Shown piece by piece: positions 1-12,835 of a stretch of 64,000 nucleotides of DNA. Source of the stretch: Pempheris klunzingeri (Eukaryota > Chordata > Actinopteri > Acropomatiformes > Pempheridae); contig NC_092030.1 of the NCBI RefSeq assembly GCF_042242105.1, positions 7,867,001 to 7,931,000 of the forward strand, written 5' to 3'. The number at the start of each line of letters is the position of its first letter. The stretch's first letter is position 1. Below the pieces are notes generated by a model that worked only from the letters and a program-made list of their open reading frames with translations, made no database searches and had not been told where the DNA came from. A program made the translations under genes and the position numbers.

Positions 1-1310
1 CCAAGAGGAGGCCCCCAGAATGTCCAATATGTTGGGAGGACTTTGACATAAAGTTCATTCTCTCAGTTGATGTTATCAATATATTTGAAATAAATTATGA
101 CACCAATTAATTGGAGGGCCCAATTCATTCGAAATGAAAACATCACAAAAAAAAAATAAATAAAAAATATCAGGATTTTCATGGGCCCCTCTCCCTACTC
201 GGGCCCTGGGTAGTCAGGTCCACTTTTCCCCCCACTACCACGCCTGTGTATATTAGCATATATCCGCCTCAAACAGCAGTAAAATCTAGCAGCTGTACAC
301 GTTAGCTAGCATTAGCTAATTAGCTAACAACAGACCACTGATTTGTTTGTGATTGTTCAGCCATTCAGCCTCAGACTGACTTCATTAACCAAAGCCAACT
401 CTGTGTCTCCATGATGTTTTCCTCCTCTCGCCCTCCAAAGACTTTATGAAGCAGAAGCAAAGTGTCCAACTCCTTGTAGCTGAAGGAGAAAAGCCGACTG
501 CTGTCCGGAGCACCGCATCTTCAGATTTTATTGTGATGGGCACACCATGCGGCCAATCACGTGCGAGAACAGAGTAGGATCATACCATTATGTGAAAGTA
601 GGAAGGGAGACGCTCTGAAGACAGCTAGTGAGGTGGTACAGTCCAGGTACAGAAGATTTAAATTCAAGCGGGTCGGGAAAGAATGAACACTTGACTTTTA
701 GGTCAAGAAATGAGCGAAAACCGTAAAAGCAGCATCTGGCCTTTATTGATTTATTTCATTTGTTTGCTGTGGTTCTATGTTCAGTTGATCATTCAAAGGT
801 TTGATTCAAATATTAAACAATAGTAACTGTGTATCTTTTTTTGTAACGAAATTGTTCTCATTGTTCCAGGAATCATTCCAGCCATGTCATAAACCCTGAT
901 ATATTGTATGTTGATGGACATAAGAATAAATGCACAATGTAAACATACAAGAATTATGACAACTGAGATATTTGGTAGTATTATTCGACCTCTGCTCTCC
1001 AGACACCTCACAAGGATCTTTGCGTCTTACATATCACTGCCAATGACCACATATATTAATACAATGTTCATACTCTGCACATTATCACACAACTTTCTGA
1101 GACTCCATTGATGTATGTAAATAGAGATGTGATGTATGTAATGGAAAGAATAATTCAATGAAGTATGTTGCTACTATAAATAAAGATATTATTCTTCCAC
1201 CACTCATTGTAAACCAGTTTACTTGACCTACATTGTACCTTTGAGACTGCTTTTACCATGAATAGTAACATTTACCATTCATTACTATCACATTTCCTTG
1301 TACACATTTC
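1..1310. other. Left-edge non-coding stretch
   Basis: I see no gene here. Bases 1-250 contain runs rich in GGGCCC-type sequence such as GGGCCCTGGGTAGTCAGG, which resemble the ends of old teleost inverted-repeat transposons, but no boundaries can be fixed. The rest is AT-rich with only short open frames lacking splice signals or recognisable motifs. Confidence 0.4.
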
Positions 1311-1670
1311 TTACATTGGCTACAATAAATATCCAGAAAATGTGGAGTGGATATATGGACCAGCATAAAGTCCTGCAGCCTGGTCAGATGGCAGCTGCAC
1401 ATGCACAGAGTCTCCTTGTCGTAACGGATGCCTGATCCAGAAAGCCCTTTTTCTGTTCATCATATGTGTACATTAGTGGCTCATTGATCTTCATCAGGGC
1501 CACCCACACATTACCTCATTTGCAGTGGGCATGGTAAGCAAGATAGTAGATCCCTGGTACGTAACAGGTGAAAATGCCAGTTCGTGGATTGTAGTCCTGG
1601 TTGCCGTTGTGCAGGAGTTTGTCAAAGATGACAGGAGAGCCCACAGGAGGGAAGGGATCTGTGAAGTGTT
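1311..1670 (-). pseudogene. Collagen VIII/X C1q-domain pseudogene
   Basis: The minus strand reads as the C-terminal C1q (NC1) domain of a type VIII collagen. Recognisable blocks are [73 protein letters not shown] and, in another frame, [20 protein letters not shown] followed by the family's terminal LL-x-PM and a TAA stop. It is broken in at least three ways. A TGA replaces the glycine codon after HCK (near 1515). A deletion with frame shift falls after DQAS (near 1412). A TAG replaces the tyrosine just before the terminal PM (near 1318). The collagen triple-helix part is absent; homology fades above about 1665. In functional col8a genes this domain lies inside one large exon, so lack of introns does not show whether it was retrocopied. 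Confidence 0.8.
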
Positions 1671-1699
1671 GCCACAGTGACAGCGTTTGACAAAACCTC

Positions 1700-2283
1700 A
1701 AGAGCTTCAAAACTTTGCATCTTCCATGTCTTGGGAATGCTTGGACCAAATTTGAGGTGTCTGTGGCTAACCTGCTGAGAGAGAGACGTCTGAGAATAAA
1801 ACATGCACTTCCTCCCACCACTAGGTGGTGCTATGACTATGGTTCTAAATTAGCATGTGCATGTCTTCAGAGCCGAACAGTCATCAAACAGTATAAATGT
1901 GGTGAAGATAAGACCTTGTAGAGTGGAGTTACTGCAGTTTTGTAGAGACTTATCATAACTTTTCATCGTTGATGTCTTTTCTATCAGCTGACCAAGTTTG
2001 AAGTGGATCGCTTCTGTACATCTTGAAGAGATACATGAACCCACCAAATTTTGTACATGTACATAAAACACAGTTCCGGGGCTTGAAATTGGGAGGCGCT
2101 ATGGAGCCATTTTCCCACGCCCATTTGCAAGACCCTTAAAACATGTAATTTTTCACCACGACTGATGTAAAGTTTCATGAGTTTCCGTGTATGTTTAGGC
2201 CGTCAAACTTGCAATTTATTTCGGATGCATTTCCTTGCATTTCAATAGGGTCCTCGCACCGCTTGGTGCTTGGGCCCTAATTG
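1700..2283. repeat. Teleost interspersed repeat
   Basis: This stretch contains phrases I recognise from dispersed teleost repeats: the block around 1815 with ACTAGGTGGTGCTATGACTA, the block around 2090 with GGAGGCGCTATGGAGCC, and the terminal block near 2250-2280 with CGCACCGCTTGGTGCTTGGG. It probably is one non-autonomous element lying directly beside the C1q pseudogene. No coding frame is preserved, and the superfamily cannot be assigned from sequence alone. Confidence 0.5.
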
Positions 2284-5200
2284 TATAGGCACATTTTAAA
2301 TCCAATGCTTCAAAACTAGAAATTTTTTTCAGACCAATAAAATAACTCTTGACAAGATAAAAATGTACCATTTAGAATTATTAAGTGTCCATTAAAGAAT
2401 TATCAATACGACATTCTTATTTATTTATTAGAAAGGGTCTCTTTTTCCATGTGCAACACACACTTGATGTTATTTAAGCAGGAGCTCCACACTTGATGCT
2501 GCAGGCATAACTTATTAGTTGTCTAAAAGGATGTCCTTTCCACAGAGGTGTGTTTAGTCTCCTGTTTTGTCAGTGTTGTCCAGCTGTGCTCTGATTGGTC
2601 CAGCATGAGTACACTGACTCTCAGTCATGCAGATCACAACCACCTGAGCGATGAATGTGTTTAAGGCTCTGCCTTGTGATGATGATTTGACCATGCCTGA
2701 CAAAGACCTTAGTAAGATGGAAAGATAGCATTAGATTATGTTTGTGGGAGCAATCAGTACACTGTGCAGATCTTTTGTCAGGTTTGTTTTTTGATCCAGC
2801 ACCTGTGGAAGACTTGGATGTGAATACCCTACATTCTGTTTAATTACCTAGTCAGCCAAAGCTAAATCTTCTAGTGACAATTGCCATTTCAAAATCAACA
2901 GTTGGGTTGGGTTGGGTTGACGCTGCTTTTTTGTCTTTTGTCATATCTTTGGAAAACAACAAATAAGCTTATTTCTCAAAATGCTAACTACTCCTTGAAG
3001 AGCTTCGTGTTTCACTCCACGCCTGTTGAATGTTTCTACGGTGGCCTTGAGAAAGAAACTCCTCCTACCTTCTGACATCAGCAGTCTAGATGTCAAACAC
3101 CTAAAAGTGAACTATGCTGGAAAAAAAACAACGGACACCATATCAGAATCTCCATTAACAATAAAAATTATTAACATACATTTTAAAACATACAAAAACA
3201 AACAATACAAGGCAGAAGGATGATAGAAGGCCCAAGTCATTCCAACGTGAACAAAAATCTGTTATAACTAAATGCGTTGACTGAACTAGACATAACCTCG
3301 CTGCGAATCAAGTCATAGTAACAACGCGTTAGCTCATTAACTAGCCTAATTAAAACAGTGCCTGTTGAGATGATCACAATCATACTTCTCTTCATGAAAA
3401 ACAAAACAGATATACAAGTGCAGAAACCTACAGACCTCTGGGAGAATCTGTCTGGGGTTTTTTTGTAGTGCGGTTACAATAAGAGCTGTATTCTGCCTCC
3501 GCAACTAACTACATCACAGGAAGTACCTAGACTGAAGGTTTTACATGCATCACTCTGTTCTCTACATGGACTCAGATGAGCCATCTGATCAGTCAGGTAT
3601 GTGTACTAGTTTCTTCTCTCAGTTTTCACTCCTGTGTTCACTGTTTGTGTAGGAAAAATAAAGTGACCCTACACAACAAGTGGATCCTTTTTTAGTCTAA
3701 AAGTGTAGTTGGCTGACAAACCACTGAAAGTGCCTCCTTTATTTGCATTTGTTGGCCAGTATAAACAGCTTGATTCTAACTTTGCAGTGTACTCAAATTG
3801 AAAATGTCGCTCAAATACTTATTACAAGTCCAAATCAGCAGAGAACACGCATTTATGCAGAACCTCCAGTCTAGAGTAAATCCAAATTTAAAGTTAAATG
3901 TACATTTGTGAATAAGGAACCTTCACTGTTTGTTAATCTCTCTCATATACTAAACACAACTGGGTGTGTCTCTTACTGCATACATGCTGTAGAGCAGATC
4001 GCTTCTGAAACTGAAAACTTCACTATGTCACTACAGTGGATTTGTTTTTCTTGTAGATTCCGGTGACGATTTAAGTCCAACATACTCATGAACTGTCCAG
4101 GGAATATTCCTCTGATGTCCTCTGCTAGGTTTCAAGGGGCAATAAGCCATGTTTTCTGCTCCTTAAATCAACGATGTGTGACATTTAGAATCCGTCACTG
4201 TGTTCAAAGTTCAGTTGGAGGAAGAAGAAAACACACATCCAGGTGTTTGTCCATCTGTGTTTAACATTCAAACAGACTGCCATGGACAGAAAAGGCTTTG
4301 GCCAAGTTTCAGTTTTGTTTCTCCATCCCTGTATTCCTTCATTGATGGACAACAAGTAAGTAAATGCAAAGGCTTTAGTGAAATCACAACAAAAAGCTTT
4401 CTGATCGCTGTTAACATTAAACAACTTCACAACAGGAAAGGGGTTTTGGCAATAATAAAAAAAGTCCCCCTGTTTTTTTAAATCACAGTTCTTAACTGCA
4501 GACACCTTAAGATGAGGATTTTGTTGACCCTTTTCATGAATATTGAGTTGAAGTTGCTGATATGGAGCCTATGTAAGAATCACACTATGTGATGAGGAAA
4601 TCTGTTTTGTTTTGCTCTGTACAACAGCCACAACAGATATCTCACTTCAGTTAACCTTCATTCCAAACAAGAAGCCCAATAAATCAGGTAAATAAGGTTT
4701 CCAAGACTTCACAAAGTCCACCTTTGAGGTTAGACAGGGACCAGTTTGTTTCTTTTGGATATCAGTGATATAGACGCCCGTTTCAACCCAGAAAAAATGA
4801 AATGTTAGACATTTAAATTCTCTTAGAAAGCCAGAATTATGAGCAAAATTTCACTAGTAAAAGATTTGGACTTGGCAAATCACATAATTTGGTTTGATAT
4901 TTCATAGTTGACCAAGTCAAAATTTTGTTAAAGACCAAATTCCAACAAAATAATTCAACTTACTGGAACTTAAAACATTTTCGGTCAAAAAGATGATACA
5001 GTAAAATTGTCAAAATTGAGACATACTGTACATAAAACCTTTAACTTATCAAACTTATGGTAAATAGTATAGAATAGATAGTAAATTGAGATTCTTTTGA
5101 CTTGGTATTCTGGTATAATTTTGATTTAGACAGTCATAAGTTTGACTTAGCACATCATAATTTCAACTTGCCTCGAGTATTTTTGTTTTTATCATGACTA

Positions 5201-5589
5201 ACTATCCATCACTTTTTTCTTTTTGTGGCAGAAATGAGCTTCCATACAGCTGAGATGCCAGTCCTTCCTGGATGAGACAAAAGAGGATCAGCTGTGTTGT
5301 CTGTTCCTGGTTTATAAGGGTAACATAAAACCATGGCTATTTTTTTACTCTAAGGGTCTAAGAAGATTATAAGAGAGTCTCCAACAAGCCACTTTTTGTC
5401 CTGTTTTGAACAACACAAAAACAAGCTGAATCTCAACAAGCATTTATCCTGTCTTTTCCTGCTGTGAGAATTATTTTTTGAGTCTTTATGTTTCGTCTTT
5501 GATGGTCTGAGGAACAAGCACTTTCATGTTTCAACATGTGTTGAATTTGTTTCTGTCATGTGGGAGGGGCTCAGGACGTCCACAAAGTC
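2284..5589. other. Intergenic DNA downstream of spindlin
   Basis: No supported gene. The stretch is AT-rich with scattered short frames. The part nearest 5590 should include the 3' untranslated region of the minus-strand spindlin gene, but I could not find a convincing minus-strand AATAAA close by, so its end is unknown. A short GTTGG run at about 2900-2918 is the only simple repeat of note. Confidence 0.4.
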
Positions 5590-8377
5590 TTACGATGTTT
5601 TGACCAGGTCATACACGTAAATGAGGAAGTCATCGTCAAACTTGATGAAGTAGACGGAGGGCTTGGCCTCCACCTGGTGGATGACCATGCCTGTTCGTTT
5701 GCCGCCGTCCTCTTTGGCGTACTCAACCTGTTTACCCACCAGGCTGTCAACCACCTCACCAGGCTCCCTCTCCGCTGGGACGCTGTCATCTACGGAGGGG
5801 CAGAAAAAGATGTTAGATGATGTCCACTAACTGGTATTCACATGTTCTCCATGTCCTGCCTGATAAAACTGAGAGAACAAAGATGAGAAAAACAAAGATG
5901 GGTGGATGAATCGGACAGATTTTAAGGAGCAATTTTGGAAAATAATTGTTTGCCATTTTACACAAATAAGAAACAAATAAGCCTTCTGTCACATAAAATA
6001 AGCCAACAAAACACTTAAGTGTCCAACACAAACACACAAAATTAACTAAATTTAGAAAAAGTTGTAAAGGCTTTCGAGATAGCCCGTGCTAATGTTTAGT
6101 GCAATGAAGTGTGTTCCATTGATGGACATTACATCAGAAATAAACTCATCCTGCTTTTAATTACAGTTAGCTTGGAATAATACATTTAAGGATCAGAATT
6201 TTCAATAAATTCATTATCAAATTATTTTTCTCCTCTGTCCACAAGTTTGAATACAGACTAAGATGAATCGACTCACTGGAGTCAGGCATGATGCGGAGGT
6301 CTCCCTCTTTGTAGTCATCCAGCAGCTGGTACATGTAGAGGACAGGGTCTTTCTCATAGGTTATGTAGAACCAGGTGGTCATGATGGGAGCCCGAGCCAG
6401 CACCATCCCCCTCCACTCCTCCTTAGGACCCTCCTCCGTCTCAAACATGTGCTCCACTGCTTTACCGATCATAGTGTCCGCTAGGTTCACATCTGTTAGA
6501 CGAGATTTGGCTGCAAGGATAAAAAAATTAATTTAAAGGCAGGGTATGCAACTTATTTTTTAGAGGCATTTTTTTTAACTTAAAAATAACAGCCCGACAG
6601 CAACCAATCACTAAGTTTGACAAAATAAAGAAATAATTCCGTTTTCTTTCTTATGCGAGCTAGTTGCAAAAAGAAGAATGGCAGAACAAGTGTGCCCAAA
6701 ATTTCAGCCACAGCTCAGCAACAGACTGGGTTTAGGAATGCCTGAAAGATGAGGTTTTCACAATCTAGCTACTTTCACCAGTCTAAGCTGGACTTTACTT
6801 TGAGCTAAATGCTAATCTTGTCACGCTAAAGTGCTACCATTACTATGCTAACATGTCTAGCTAGTACATTATCATGCATGTCAACATCTATTATATGTTA
6901 TGATGACCTAATGTACCTCCTATTATCATGGGACAATAATTGCTAAATGTTAGCCTGTTATTTTGCTTTGCCAGCATTAACGCACTAACAAAACACACAT
7001 TATGTTACACTAACACGCTAAATATTAATATGCTAACATAGTAGCATTGCCATGTTACACAAACTAATTGCTAAAAGTAAAATACTAATATGCAAATGTA
7101 GAAAATACTAGAGTGTTACAATGACATGTTGCATATTAGCATATTAACATGTTCTGCCAAGACTTAAGGTTTTGTTTGTGTTAGGTATATGTGATTTACA
7201 TTTATTATTATTAAGTCACATGAAAATGACTTTCATTCTAAAACCAGTAAAGTAATTGTGCAGCCCCCCATCACCACCGTGTTCAATTGGTATGATCCTG
7301 TTCTCAGTTCAGTCTTACCCAGTCTGTCAGGGAGCACTTCCAGCCCCTGAACCCTCTCATCTTTATGTAGCTCCAGACCATAAACACAGTCAAAGCCATC
7401 ATACTTTATCAGATAGAGAGATGGGTTCACTGGCACCTGGTGGACACACATACATTTACAACATGTTTTTTTCCACACATCCTTCAATACGTTTTCAAGT
7501 CAGGACATTTACATTAATAATAATACACATTTTAGTTTGCTGCAATAAGGCAGAAGTGAAACAGTGAGGGCAGCAGTGGTGTATGCAGACTCTACAGTCA
7601 TAGAAATAGTGGAGGTCCATGTCATTATTAGGCAGTCTATGGATCATGTGACCATAAAACTACTGCAAAGCCCCACTAATCCCTCACTCAGTCGGTAATT
7701 ACTCCCTCTGCTCACCTGGTCGAGTACTGTTCCTTTCCAGATCACATGTCCTCCTCCTTCCTTCCAGACATGTTGGATCCTGCAGCCGACGATGTTGCGT
7801 CGTGGCTGCGACAAAACTTTGGTGGTCGGACCCAGACTGCTCTTATGTTTCCTTCCAGGGGACATGAAACAACTCAGTCAACATTATCTGCTTGAGATTG
7901 TGTTTAACTGCACTTTGAATTGCATCTGTTGAATTCTCAGTTGAGGGAACAGAAACATTATCTCATACTATGATCTCCTGTTCCTTTCTACACGACATTT
8001 GAGTCCACTAACAAAAATATAAATGACCTGCAAGGCTTCTTAACTCACTTATGGGGGTTCTTTTTTTTCATCATATTTGCAGAAACACCCGCATGCCCTG
8101 AGGAGAAAAACAAATCACAGCACATTCATGAAACCCTGCAAATGAGAGGTGGCTTTATATGTTCTAGCCCATTTACTATTACTGTGGTGGACTGTCTCTT
8201 TGCAACAAGTTTCAAATCTCAGACAGCTGATATTTATACAAATCAACATATACAAGTCACAAAACATGCACCACCAACCATGGAGTGTTTTCTAGCTACA
8301 TGTCAATAGCTGTGTGGCAGTGAGGACGATCTCTGACCTGCATCAGCTGTGTCTCTGTGTCCCGGAGTGCTCTTCAT
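5590..8377 (-). CDS. spin1: Spindlin, histone methyl-mark reader (spin1-like)
   Basis: Six coding exons on the minus strand: 8338-8377, 8049-8097, 7716-7851, 7319-7436, 6277-6510 and 5590-5789 (TAA stop). They join in frame to give 258 aa; human SPIN1 has 262. The protein starts [20 protein letters not shown] and ends YVYDLVKTS, as the family does. Three Spin/Ssty Tudor-like repeats lie at about residues 50-105, 128-183 and 206-256. Repeat 2 keeps the aromatic residues of the H3K4me3 cage: F in HMFET, W in EWRG and tyrosines in ITYEKD and LYMYQ. Spindlins are nuclear readers of H3K4me3 with adjacent arginine or lysine methylation, and they promote rRNA and Wnt-target transcription; this is family knowledge. 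Repeat 1 is one residue shorter than human SPIN1 between its two cage tryptophans. Which teleost spin1 or spin4-like paralogue this is needs a tree. Confidence 0.93.
6560..7170. repeat. Degenerate GCTAACATGCTA-type repeat in spindlin intron
   Basis: The intron between the 6277-6510 and 7319-7436 exons contains, especially from 6800 to 7150, many imperfect copies of a 10-12 base unit of the form ATGCTAACAT. Such AT-rich arrays are common in teleost introns. No coding frame is present. Confidence 0.5.
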
Positions 8378-8381
8378 TCAT

Positions 8382-9555
8382 CTGGAGGCAGAGAGGCAGC
8401 CAGGCTGCCGAGCCACACAGCTGCAACACAAACCTGTCCAGGGTTACAAAACAGAATCTGGTGACAAGCAGGACCTACAACAACATGAGCAGACACCGTG
8501 TCTGACAAAGTGCTGCCAAGGCTGACGGAGATCATTCTAAGTAATGTTCACTATGAAACATTCAGCCTGACGCTAAATTTCATTGATCATTTCATCTTGA
8601 TGACAATGTTTATTTGCCTGAGGCAGCACGCTGGAAACTCAGAATTACATGTAATGTCTCTCTCTGTCTATGCACTTTATCATTTAAACTTCAAACCAAA
8701 TTAAGGAAAGTAAAAGTAAATGCAGGTTTAGCAGTATTTACCCAGCCTCTTACCCAGGGGCTCAATTCAGCAGGGTTGATAAGATGTTGAGCAGTTTTCT
8801 GGGTTTTAAGGATTCCAGCTGCTCATCTGCAGAACACCAGGATCAAACCTGTGACAGGAAAACAGTGTTAGCAATTCGAGAAAACTGGAGGATAATTAAT
8901 CTGAGAAGAAGATCCTGATCTTTCAAATCGTCCCATCAGTGCTTCTGGTTGTAAACAGCAGGGGGTGGCATGTCGCCTGTCTGACCGTGTCTGCTGCACT
9001 CACACACTCTGCTCAGACCGTACCGCTGTCTGATGAATGTTGTTTCTTTAGTCTCTGGGTCACATCTTCCACCCTGAACTCTGACTGCAGGCTGCATCAT
9101 TCATCAGCAGGAATCACACCCACCATGTTTTATTAATGACTGGATCTGGAGCTTGGACTGAAGCTTCACTCCACACATCAGGAACTCCACAGAAACATAT
9201 AGAAATGTGAATTGGTGAGGAACAATCAGAGCAGTGTAAGTTCAGCCCACAGTGGATCAGCCTCCAGAAAGGTTTCATGTCCTGAACATGTGAACTCAAT
9301 TATTGATGAGTGGTGCCTGTGAGGAAGGCCTGTGGTGTATTATTTATCTGCAGGCAGGGTGTTATGTAACACATCTGACCCTCTAACTGCTCACTGTGCC
9401 CTACACAGGCTGCTCTACTCAAGACCAAAACCATCTTCCAGCCAGTTATTCATTTAAAAGTGAAAAAATACAAATTCAAAATAACAGTAAAAGTCTATGG
9501 GACTAACTATGCCACGACTATTTTGTTGGGGGATCAACAGACATACCTCTCTAGG
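8382..9555. other. Spindlin 5' intron, left part
   Basis: The first coding exon appears to begin at an acceptor (CTCTGCCTCCAG on the minus strand, at 8382-8393). Sequence above it is therefore probably the large first intron. I see no coding exon and no clear repeat here. Confidence 0.4.
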
Positions 9556-9559
9556 GGAA

Positions 9560-9835
9560 GGCGGTCCACCGGTGTTATAGTCATCACTGTGTCCCGACAG
9601 AAAGCCCCGCACCACCCCCCACCCCCGCCCTGAGCCTGGTTCTGTTCCAGGTTTCTTCTCGTTAAAGGGGAGTTTTTCCTGCCACTGTCGCCTTATGCCT
9701 AATTCTGAATCGTGGGGTCTCTCTCTTAATTTCAGAGTTTGGTCTACACCTGCTCTTTATGGAAAGCATTTTGAGATAATGCTGTTATGAATTGGCGCTG
9801 TGTAAATAAAGATTGAGTGAGTGATTGATTGATGA
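9560..9835 (+). repeat. Retroposon 3' end with TTGA tail, copy 1
   Basis: This copy ends with GTTATGAATTGGCGCTGTGT, then AAATAAAGATTGAG and a short TGATTGAT tail. The body contains a GTTTTTCCTGCCACTGTCGC block and the phrase GTCTACACCTGCTCTTTATG. The same 3' module occurs at 12690-12835 (opposite strand) and 47785-47906. The shared end and short tandem tail are typical of a teleost LINE/SINE 3' end that primes reverse transcription. Confidence 0.7.
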
Positions 9836-10376
9836 GAAAAACCACATCTGCATTTGACTACTTTACATTGAGCTATTGCTAAATAAATACAGTTGAGAAT
9901 GCAAAATACTCTAACATGTCTCACACACCACTTATTTATTATATTCAAAATATTATCAAAATAATAATCTCATAACTGAAGAGGACAGGACAGGCTACTC
10001 CTCGAAAGAGTTCAAAAAATGTAATACAGTGATATCATTGTCATCATATCATCAATTTAAGGTCATATCTCCCAACCCACACCTGTACAGCTAAATGACA
10101 CCTGAGTCCATCAGGGTTTCTCATGGTTTTATCAGTCAAAGTCAGAGCAGACATTTGCTCAAACAGACTCCTGCTCTCTGCTGGTTACCTGCAGAAGAAA
10201 CCAACTAAACACAAGAGGCACTTTGCAGCATTTGACTACAGCTGGCGGTGATTTCCTACCCGTTACCCAGGGCAACACATTAGTCATCTGTTGTCATGAG
10301 GGGCCGAGAGGTACTGGACAGGAACAACTCAACATCTTGAACTTCAACATAGTGAAACCAGAGACAGTTCAGACTG

Positions 10377-10528
<152 letters not shown>

Positions 10529-11059
10529 TGTTTCTGTTCTCCCCCGAAACATCTGGATTACATCAAGTCGCAGCACTGCCCAAACAGTTCACTCAGACTT
10601 CAGCCCTGTGACTTACAGTACAATAGTTTCATCTCAGTTATGGTCAGGCCACATCGACATCTTAGCTTCACTGATGCTGCCTGACCTTGACAGACTTTTC
10701 ATGACTAAATGGTAGCTGCATCGGCCTCAAAACACATCATCATAACACCTTTCTGTCTGTGAGGAAAGCAACGGACAAAGTGCAACACGTTTGACAGAAA
10801 CAAAAGGAACTTAACCTTTAGGACAGTCAGTCACTGCTCACGTCAAGATGTGTAGACATAATGTTTTGGAACAGACAGAGCCATAAGTATGGAAACATCT
10901 GCAGCTAGCATCCATGCCACACTAGCAGAGCTGTAACGCTGAGGGTGACATGACAAGCGGAGGCACCCGTAGGCTACTTAAAGGTGCAGTGTGTAGGATC
11001 TATGGGGATCTATTAGAGGAAATAGAATACAATATTCATAATTCCTTTTCCAGTAGGGT

Positions 11060-11335
11060 ATAATTAGGAACGGGAATTGAGAACCAGTTCCAAGTGAGAA
11101 CCAACAATCCTTCGGAAACCGTTGTTTCCAAGCTTATCAGATCCTTTTATCAGCAGCTTTACAAAACAATGTCGCTGGAATAGAAGTCATGTCTTTCAGA
11201 GCGGAGAGAAAAAAAGGTGTGAAGCATGGCTTCATTTTACAAAGACAGATGGTAATAATGCTAGTTATAAGGTTTGTAAAATGATCGTTTCAAGCAGTGG
11301 ATATGACAGTGTCTAAGGAGAATAGGGTCAGTGAG
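11060..11335 (+). pseudogene. BED zinc-finger (ZBED/hAT transposase) N-terminal fragment
   Basis: Translation of about 11190-11310 gives KKRCEAWLHFTKTDGNNASY followed by KVCKMIVSSSG. This matches the start of hAT/ZBED proteins, where a BED finger begins with a (V/A)W-x-HF block followed by C-x2-C. Here the first zinc-binding cysteine has become tyrosine (YKVC), so the finger is broken. The upstream GAACCAGTTCCAAGTGAGAA block at 11081 also resembles teleost hAT 5' sequence. No long transposase frame follows. Confidence 0.5.
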
Positions 11336-11531
11336 GGGTGGAGCGAGAGAAGAGAGCGAGCGGTAGACAAAGTGACGACGAATACAAGAAGAGCAAAGGA
11401 AAGTTTAGTAGTGAAAGTGCAGTTTGTTAAGAACAACGTAGCCAAGAACAGCGTCAAGCTCCCGTGTCTTATTCTGCTGTCAGCTGCAGGAACAGTTAAG
11501 GAGGTTAGCCCTGATCAGAAAAGACTAATGC

Positions 11532-12003
11532 TGTGTTTCCACCAAATGCAACGCAAATCAGGCGAATTTGCATGTTGTACGAGTTGAAAATATTCAACTT
11601 GAGTGAGATATTCTCCTGGCAGAGAGCTGTGGATGCACCCACGAGGGGAATCAGCACTGACAGGCTGTCCTGATGTCCTGACGGTGAATCAAACATGGAA
11701 CAACCCTGCGGCACCGGAGCTTGATGATACCACTCGCCATGCCACCGAGACGGACAGAAGAGAAGCGGGCTGGGGAAAAGCAAGCGAGAAAGTTGGACTA
11801 TCTAGTAAATTCTGAAAATATGTGTCAGTTACTTGAGTCTAGTGTTCGGTGGTACTTTTCTTTGAAGCAAGCACTAGCCTCTGTTAGCACAAGCAGCACA
11901 AGCACTAGCTGCAGCTCTCCCCCAGCAAACAAAAATTACCTTGCAATCAAACCTGAGCAAGTAACACAAGGCGAATATTGGCTTCACGTTTGGTGGAAAC
12001 ACA
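11532..12003. mobile_element. Nested 472-bp inverted-repeat element
   Basis: Perfect 15-bp terminal inverted repeats: TGTGTTTCCACCAAA at 11532-11546 and TTTGGTGGAAACACA at 11989-12003. The interior carries a GCGAAT motif near both ends (11563 and 11971). No transposase is encoded. I could not see a convincing target-site duplication, so the superfamily is open. Confidence 0.6.
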
Positions 12004-12149
12004 CCATAACAGTGGAAACACCAGCAATACGCTGAAACATCAGGGCCACTGCTTCCTAACCAAGCAGCATGTCCATTACTGTGGGTGAATATCTGGCGTT
12101 ACTATAACAATAGAGCCACCTAAATGAAAACAAAAGTGATCTCATTTCA

Positions 12150-12322
12150 TCCATCCATCCATTTAAAAAAGGACTAAAAACTGTTCTCTTTCGCAGTTTT
12201 TATGATGCTGACTGATTTTCTTTGTTGTTGTTTCACACTTGTTGATGTGCTACTGCTATTTTATGTATGTCTTTTGTAGTACTTTGAGAATTGCAAGTGT
12301 AAAGTGCACTACAAATAAAATG

Positions 12323-12353
<31 letters not shown>

Positions 12354-12356
12354 TTA
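12150..12356 (+). mobile_element. LINE 3' end with (ATT)n tail
   Basis: The sequence translates briefly as FKKGLKTVLFRSFYD, the usual last residues of ORF2 in teleost L2/CR1-like LINEs, and continues through TTGCAAGTGTAAAGTGCACT and CAAATAAAATGC into an ATT tandem tail (12325-12354). It is a 5'-truncated copy. Confidence 0.65.
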
Positions 12357-12689
12357 GATTATGACAGTTGCTGGGTTCAAACTCTGTGATAGAAAAAAAA
12401 TAGTTGCCTTGGCACAGAAAAATTCAGCAGGAGAAAGGGAATCACTAAAGAATTGAACAAATAAGCATAATCAATGATGGTATTGGTATCAGTGAAGTCT
12501 TATCACTTCCAATCCCTATGTACAATCATCTGAAACTATGAATGGGCCAAATTCTGATGGTGCAACGAGTCACTTCGAGGGGGTTGTGAAATGTATCTGC
12601 TGATTTACAGGAGTCTCTTTCACAATGTGAGTTTATGGATAAAAGTCTTTTTAGGGCCAATGACATCACACGCTTTGGCTGCAAGGTCC

Positions 12690-12835
12690 AATCATCAATC
12701 AATCAATCAATCTTTACTTATATAGCGCCAATTCATAACAAATGTTATCTCAATACGCTTTCCATCAAGAGCAGGTCTCGACCAAACTCTTTAATTAAGA
12801 GAGAGACCCAACGATTCAGGAATTCAACATGAAGG
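12690..12835 (-). repeat. Retroposon 3' end with TTGA tail, copy 2
   Basis: Reverse-strand copy of the module at 9560-9835. It starts with ATCAATCAATCAATC on the plus strand and contains AGCGCCAATTCATAACA and the GAGCAGGTCTCGACCAAACT block. It sits inside the composite element at 10979-13170. Confidence 0.7.
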
